Shown here: positions 60,724 through 64,000 of the stretch, piece by piece | Layout: the number at the start of each line of letters is the position of its first letter | Numbering within the stretch: position 1 is the first letter of the stretch | NCBI GenBank assembly: GCA_000697665.1 | Contig: KL197750.1 | Span: forward strand, 168,842-232,841 | Direction: 5' to 3' | Source: Jaapia argillacea MUCL 33604 | Lineage: Eukaryota > Basidiomycota > Agaricomycetes > Jaapiales > Jaapiaceae | DNA length: 64,000 nt | Position numbers and translations under genes: made by a program | Notes under the pieces: model-generated | What the model was told of the DNA's origin: nothing | Database searches by the model: none | Seen by the model: only the letters and a program-made list of their open reading frames with translations

Positions 60724-61832
60724 TACGAAAGCTCTTCAGATGTTCCCAAGAGATTATCTTTCGAAAAGGGCAACTTCGACTTCTCCCGATGAGTGAGAGT
60801 GAGATTGAGAGAGAAGCTGCGAACTCTGAGTGGTGTTCTTCAGCGCCTCCCAACCCTCCATACTTATACCACTCAATAGGCAAAGTGGACTTCTCAAAGT
60901 TTCGACGTTGTTCCGACACTGAGTATCGCAAGCGACGCCCATCAACTTTCCACCGACATCGGGTATAAGCAAAAGCCAATTTGGAGACCTGGGCAGGTGG
61001 ACGGGTGTACTCGGCCGCGGTGAAGTAGATCCACATCCAGCTACGCGCGCGTCTAGTATGGACAAAGAGTGTGGGGTCTACCGCTTCGAAAAAGGGGTGA
61101 GACGAGTCGAACAGCATGATTCCAACAAGTACCGATCAGAGTTCCATTGGTAGAACCGAGCAGGGAGGATAGAGGGTGAGGGAGTCGATTAACGACAATG
61201 CATCCACCATGCATCCGATATCCAAAGCGTCCGATGTTGGAGAACCAAGGTCGGTTGCGATTCGGGGGAAGGATGTGGATGTGGAGTCGAATGATGAAAT
61301 CAAATCCGATCTACAATGGAGAGTGACTGATATCTGATAACGACCCTGATGCCGTCTCGCCAGCAATTCGGGGATAGAGGAGAGTTGGAGTCCAAACCCA
61401 CCTGCGGTTCCGACCACCGTTCGATTCGGATATACCAGGTGCCAAGCGGTTAAAATTTGACATGGACGGATAGACCAGCATAGACCTCGAGAGATGATAT
61501 CGATGCGACGACGGAAGGAAAGGAGATGGTTGTCAGTGTGTGAACGATAGGCAAGGCACAGAGGAGAAGAAGTGAGCACAGGAACGAACCGAGTTGTCGG
61601 CTAGGCGGGTGGCGCAAACTGACTTTTTGACTCCGACATCTATCCCCGATCGTTAACCCACCTCAAACCCAATGCCGTTACACTCCACAGCGCCAACTCT
61701 CTTCCAATTCTTTCTCCACCCGCTCATACCAGTAAATAAAAAGGTCTCCAAAATGGCTCATCAAACCATCCAACCAACTACATCTCCCAACAACAACCCA
61801 ACAACCTCTCTCAACCACATCCTCATCTCACA
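60724..61832. promoter_or_regulatory. Shared divergent promoter (GMC oxidoreductase / SDR)
   Basis: 1.1 kb between start codons. Open frames here have no domain. A CT/CA-rich leader (CTCTCTTCCAATTC, CTTTCTCC) lies at about 61,680-61,730 before the SDR. Confidence 0.5.
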
Positions 61833-62700
61833 ATGTCTCTCACCGGCAAAGTCGCAATCGTCACTGGTTCCTCCCGATCCATCGGCGCATCCATCGCCAA
61901 ACGCCTAGCAGCAGACGGAGCAAACGTCATAGTCAACTACGTCTCCAACTCTTCCGCCGCAGACGAAGTCGTCGAATCCATCAACGCCAAAGGTCCAGGA
62001 AAAGCAGTCGCCGTCAAGGCTGACGTTTCTGGTATCTCGGGCGCGAAACTTTTATTGGACGAGTCGATAAAGGCTTTTGGGAAGTTGGATATCTTGGTTC
62101 TGAATGCTGGGATTATGGGGAGTAAAGTGTTGGCTGATGTTGATGAGCAATTCTTCGACTCGCATTTCAACATCAACGTGAAGGGACCTTTGTTCCTCAC
62201 CAAAGCTGCTGCTCCTCTCATGACCGAAGGTAAGCCCCACCATCTTCTCCCCACCATCGCAGAATACTCATCCAAACTCTAACCACAGGTTCCCGAATCA
62301 TCTACTTCTCAACAACCCTAACAAACGCCTCCGCCGTCCTCCCCAACGCCCTCATCTACGTAGCATCCAAAGCCGCTGTCGAACAATTCGCCCGAGTCTT
62401 AGCCAAAGACCTCGGCTCCCGCGGCATCACAGTCAACACTGTCTCCCCAGGTCCAGTCGACACACCACTCTTCCGCCAAGGAAAAACGGAACAACAAATT
62501 AACTTCATCGCGGGTTTGAACCCTGCGAAACGGTTAGGACAGGTTGATGAGATTAGTCCTGTTGTTGCGTTCCTTGCTAGCCCCGATGCTGGATGGATTA
62601 ATGGACAGAATATTAGGGTTAATGGGGTGAGTTATTTGTGTGATCATTCGATCTGTGAGCGTGTACTGATGGCCTTTGATTTTAGGGCTTTGTCGTTTAG
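61833..62700 (+). CDS. Short-chain dehydrogenase/reductase (3-oxoacyl-ACP reductase-like)
   Basis: Three exons (61833-62229, 62289-62626, 62686-62700) join in frame to 249 residues, the classical SDR length. The cofactor motif is VTGSSRSIGASIAKRL, with Asn-Tyr (NVIVNYVSNS) after beta-2, which suggests NADPH use. The NAG motif is VLNAGIMGSK. The catalytic residues are Ser in IIYFSTTLT and YVASK. The substrate-loop region is VNTVSPGPVDTPLF, and the last 5-codon exon gives GFVV after NG, matching family ends. No signal peptide is present, so it is cytosolic. Its divergent pairing with a secreted GMC alcohol oxidase suggests an opposing redox role on a related carbonyl or alcohol, an inference only. 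Confidence 0.93.
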
Positions 62701-63355
62701 GATTTTGTTGTTGGGTCCTTTTCGTGTCATTTTAGAAGCATATTTATCAGATAGCTACGAATTTTCTCGGTCAATGTACAATTGCAGCATCAATGCATCT
62801 TTTCAGTCACTCTCCCTCGAGTCCCATCCACCGAACGAAAACTATGTAGTTCAGATGGACTCCGCTACTTACACAGTTACAGTAAATTGAACATTGCCGC
62901 GCGCACCGTTCCGACACTCTGTGAACCGTAATCTAAGGGATAGATATGAATCCTATGTATCCGATATGAGAACGACGCCAATCATGTTCAGACTCGGAGA
63001 ATAATCCCTTTTCCTCCAAATTTCTTGGTCAATCAGACTCGTTGTCCTCCTACTCAGCATCTTCTTACCCATGGTCCAGATGCTACCTATTTCTACATAC
63101 TCGGTAACTTGGGACGTTCGCCAAGGCTCCTTAACTTGAAACTCGATCACATCCCAGTTCGATCTCCGGTAACTCCTGTTGTAAATCCGATTTATTATCT
63201 GTTGCGGCATTGCCGTATGTCAGATATAACATGCGAGTTTGTAGTTCTACAGATGCGCGAGTCCGTGAGTGTCGATCCATACAAAGGCCGGTAACTCCTG
63301 CCTCTTCCTCCCTCGTATTTTACTTGACGAGATCTTGTTAGAATTTCCAGCGAGG
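62701..63355. other. Intergenic, no gene seen
   Basis: 3' flank of the SDR (A/T-rich) and possibly decayed upstream parts of the ferric-reductase-like gene; only short frames are present, none with a domain. Confidence 0.4.
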
Positions 63356-64000
63356 AATGGTTCACCGTCTGGATGTGAGGGGGTATGTTTGCCCTCGTAG
63401 GATTGTCCATGCTTTGCATTGTTTCCATCCGACCAATATGCGCGACTCGATACGAATTATTCTTCTACTCATTTCGCACTCGTTCTGTAAGTTCACTCAA
63501 CTACATTTCCCCCCTCCAACCACGCGTTGTGCCGTTCTGTACTTGATGTTCGACGTAGTCCGTTGCAGACTCTTCCTAATCGGCGGATACTACCATACCA
63601 AAAAACCCAAGTACGTCTCCCTCCATTGCCTCATCCCCGTATTCTCGCATTAATCGATCATGCCATGTACCCCTCATAGTTACCACTCCTACATCTGGCC
63701 ATATTTCTTAATCTGGGGCCTCGATAGATTCGTCCGAATTCTCCGCATGACGTTCTTCGCCCTCTCGTCCAAGTTCCGCCACTCCTCTACCTTGGCTGAA
63801 TCTTCCGTATCCCTTCTCCCACCCCACCTCATGGGTCTCCAAATCCCTCGTCTATCGGGTTTCCATTGGTTCCCAGGCCGGAGCGCTTACCTCGTCCTTC
63901 CTGGAATATCAACGTTGCCTTTTGATGCGCTTCCCTTCTGGATTGCAAGTATCGACAGCTCTTCTTACGCGCCGAAAGTGAGGTCAGGACGAGGTGGCGA
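63356..64000 (+). pseudogene. Ferric reductase-like transmembrane protein, partial, probably broken
   Basis: Plus-strand exons spell a Fre/NOX-family protein running off the right edge: ALVGLSMLCIVSIRPI (about 63,393-63,440), YELFFY (about 63,451-63,470), HFALVLLFLIGGYYHTKK across an intron (about 63,475-63,610), then after another intron SYIWPYFLIWGLDRFVRILRM (about 63,690-63,750) and the FAD-binding entrance FHWFPGRSAYLVLPGISTLPF (about 63,862-63,930) with IASIDSS. The His of HFALV and YYHT would ligate haem. Just before ALVGL the frame meets TGA, and between YELFFY and HFALV the frame slips (two bases short of the family pattern). The upstream half of the protein was not found. A pseudogene is likely, but sequence error cannot be excluded. 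Confidence 0.6.

Noticed and set aside
60626-61579. Minus-strand frames of 103-163 codons upstream of the GMC gene
   Set aside because: They overlap one another in different frames, have no domain and lie in the divergent promoter.

Overview
This window is nuclear DNA of a filamentous basidiomycete, most likely an Agaricomycete. The genes are broken by many introns of about 50-70 bp with GTRNGY donors and CTNAY branch sites, several promoters are pyrimidine-rich, and the families are typical of mushrooms and wood-decay fungi: NACHT-WD40 proteins, FunK1 kinases, F-box proteins, A-T-R adenylate-forming reductases and aryl-alcohol-oxidase-like GMC enzymes. All functions are read from sequence motifs; no database was searched.

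Left part, 1-15,800: a tandem, mosaic segmental array. The repeat unit is about 4.2-4.7 kb. It holds an uncharacterised multi-pass membrane protein gene on the minus strand, then a divergent aldo-keto reductase (AKR) on the plus strand. In units 1 and 2 the AKR 3' end is replaced by the C-terminal half of a GMC oxidoreductase. The membrane gene is intact in units 2 and 3 and truncated in unit 1. All four AKR copies look broken. Unit 4 (13.8-15.7 kb) is an AKR alone.

Middle part, 15,800-29,700: a 1,490-residue NACHT-WD40 NLR-type gene (minus), a region with no recognisable gene (20.7-23.3 kb), the conserved housekeeping RNA cytidine acetyltransferase of the NAT10/Kre33 family (minus, 13 exons), and a short gene with a CxC...CxxxC zinc motif (plus).

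Metabolic part, 29,900-40,000: an adenylation-thiolation-reductase enzyme (minus), a phenol-2-monooxygenase-like flavoprotein (plus) and a Jen1-type carboxylate transporter (minus). The first two are divergent and share an 860 bp intergenic region. Together they look like a small aromatic-acid or secondary-metabolism cluster.

Right part, 41,500-64,000: a FunK1 kinase with a 5'-truncated tandem copy, an F-box/LRR gene, an NAD(P)-dependent epimerase-like gene, a membrane protein, a second F-box gene, a cytochrome P450, an MFS monocarboxylate-type transporter, a secreted full-length GMC oxidoreductase divergent from an SDR, and at the right edge part of a ferric-reductase-like gene that appears broken. 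The full-length GMC gene is a close paralogue of the GMC fragments in the left array. No viral or LTR element, CRISPR array, tRNA or rRNA gene was recognised.
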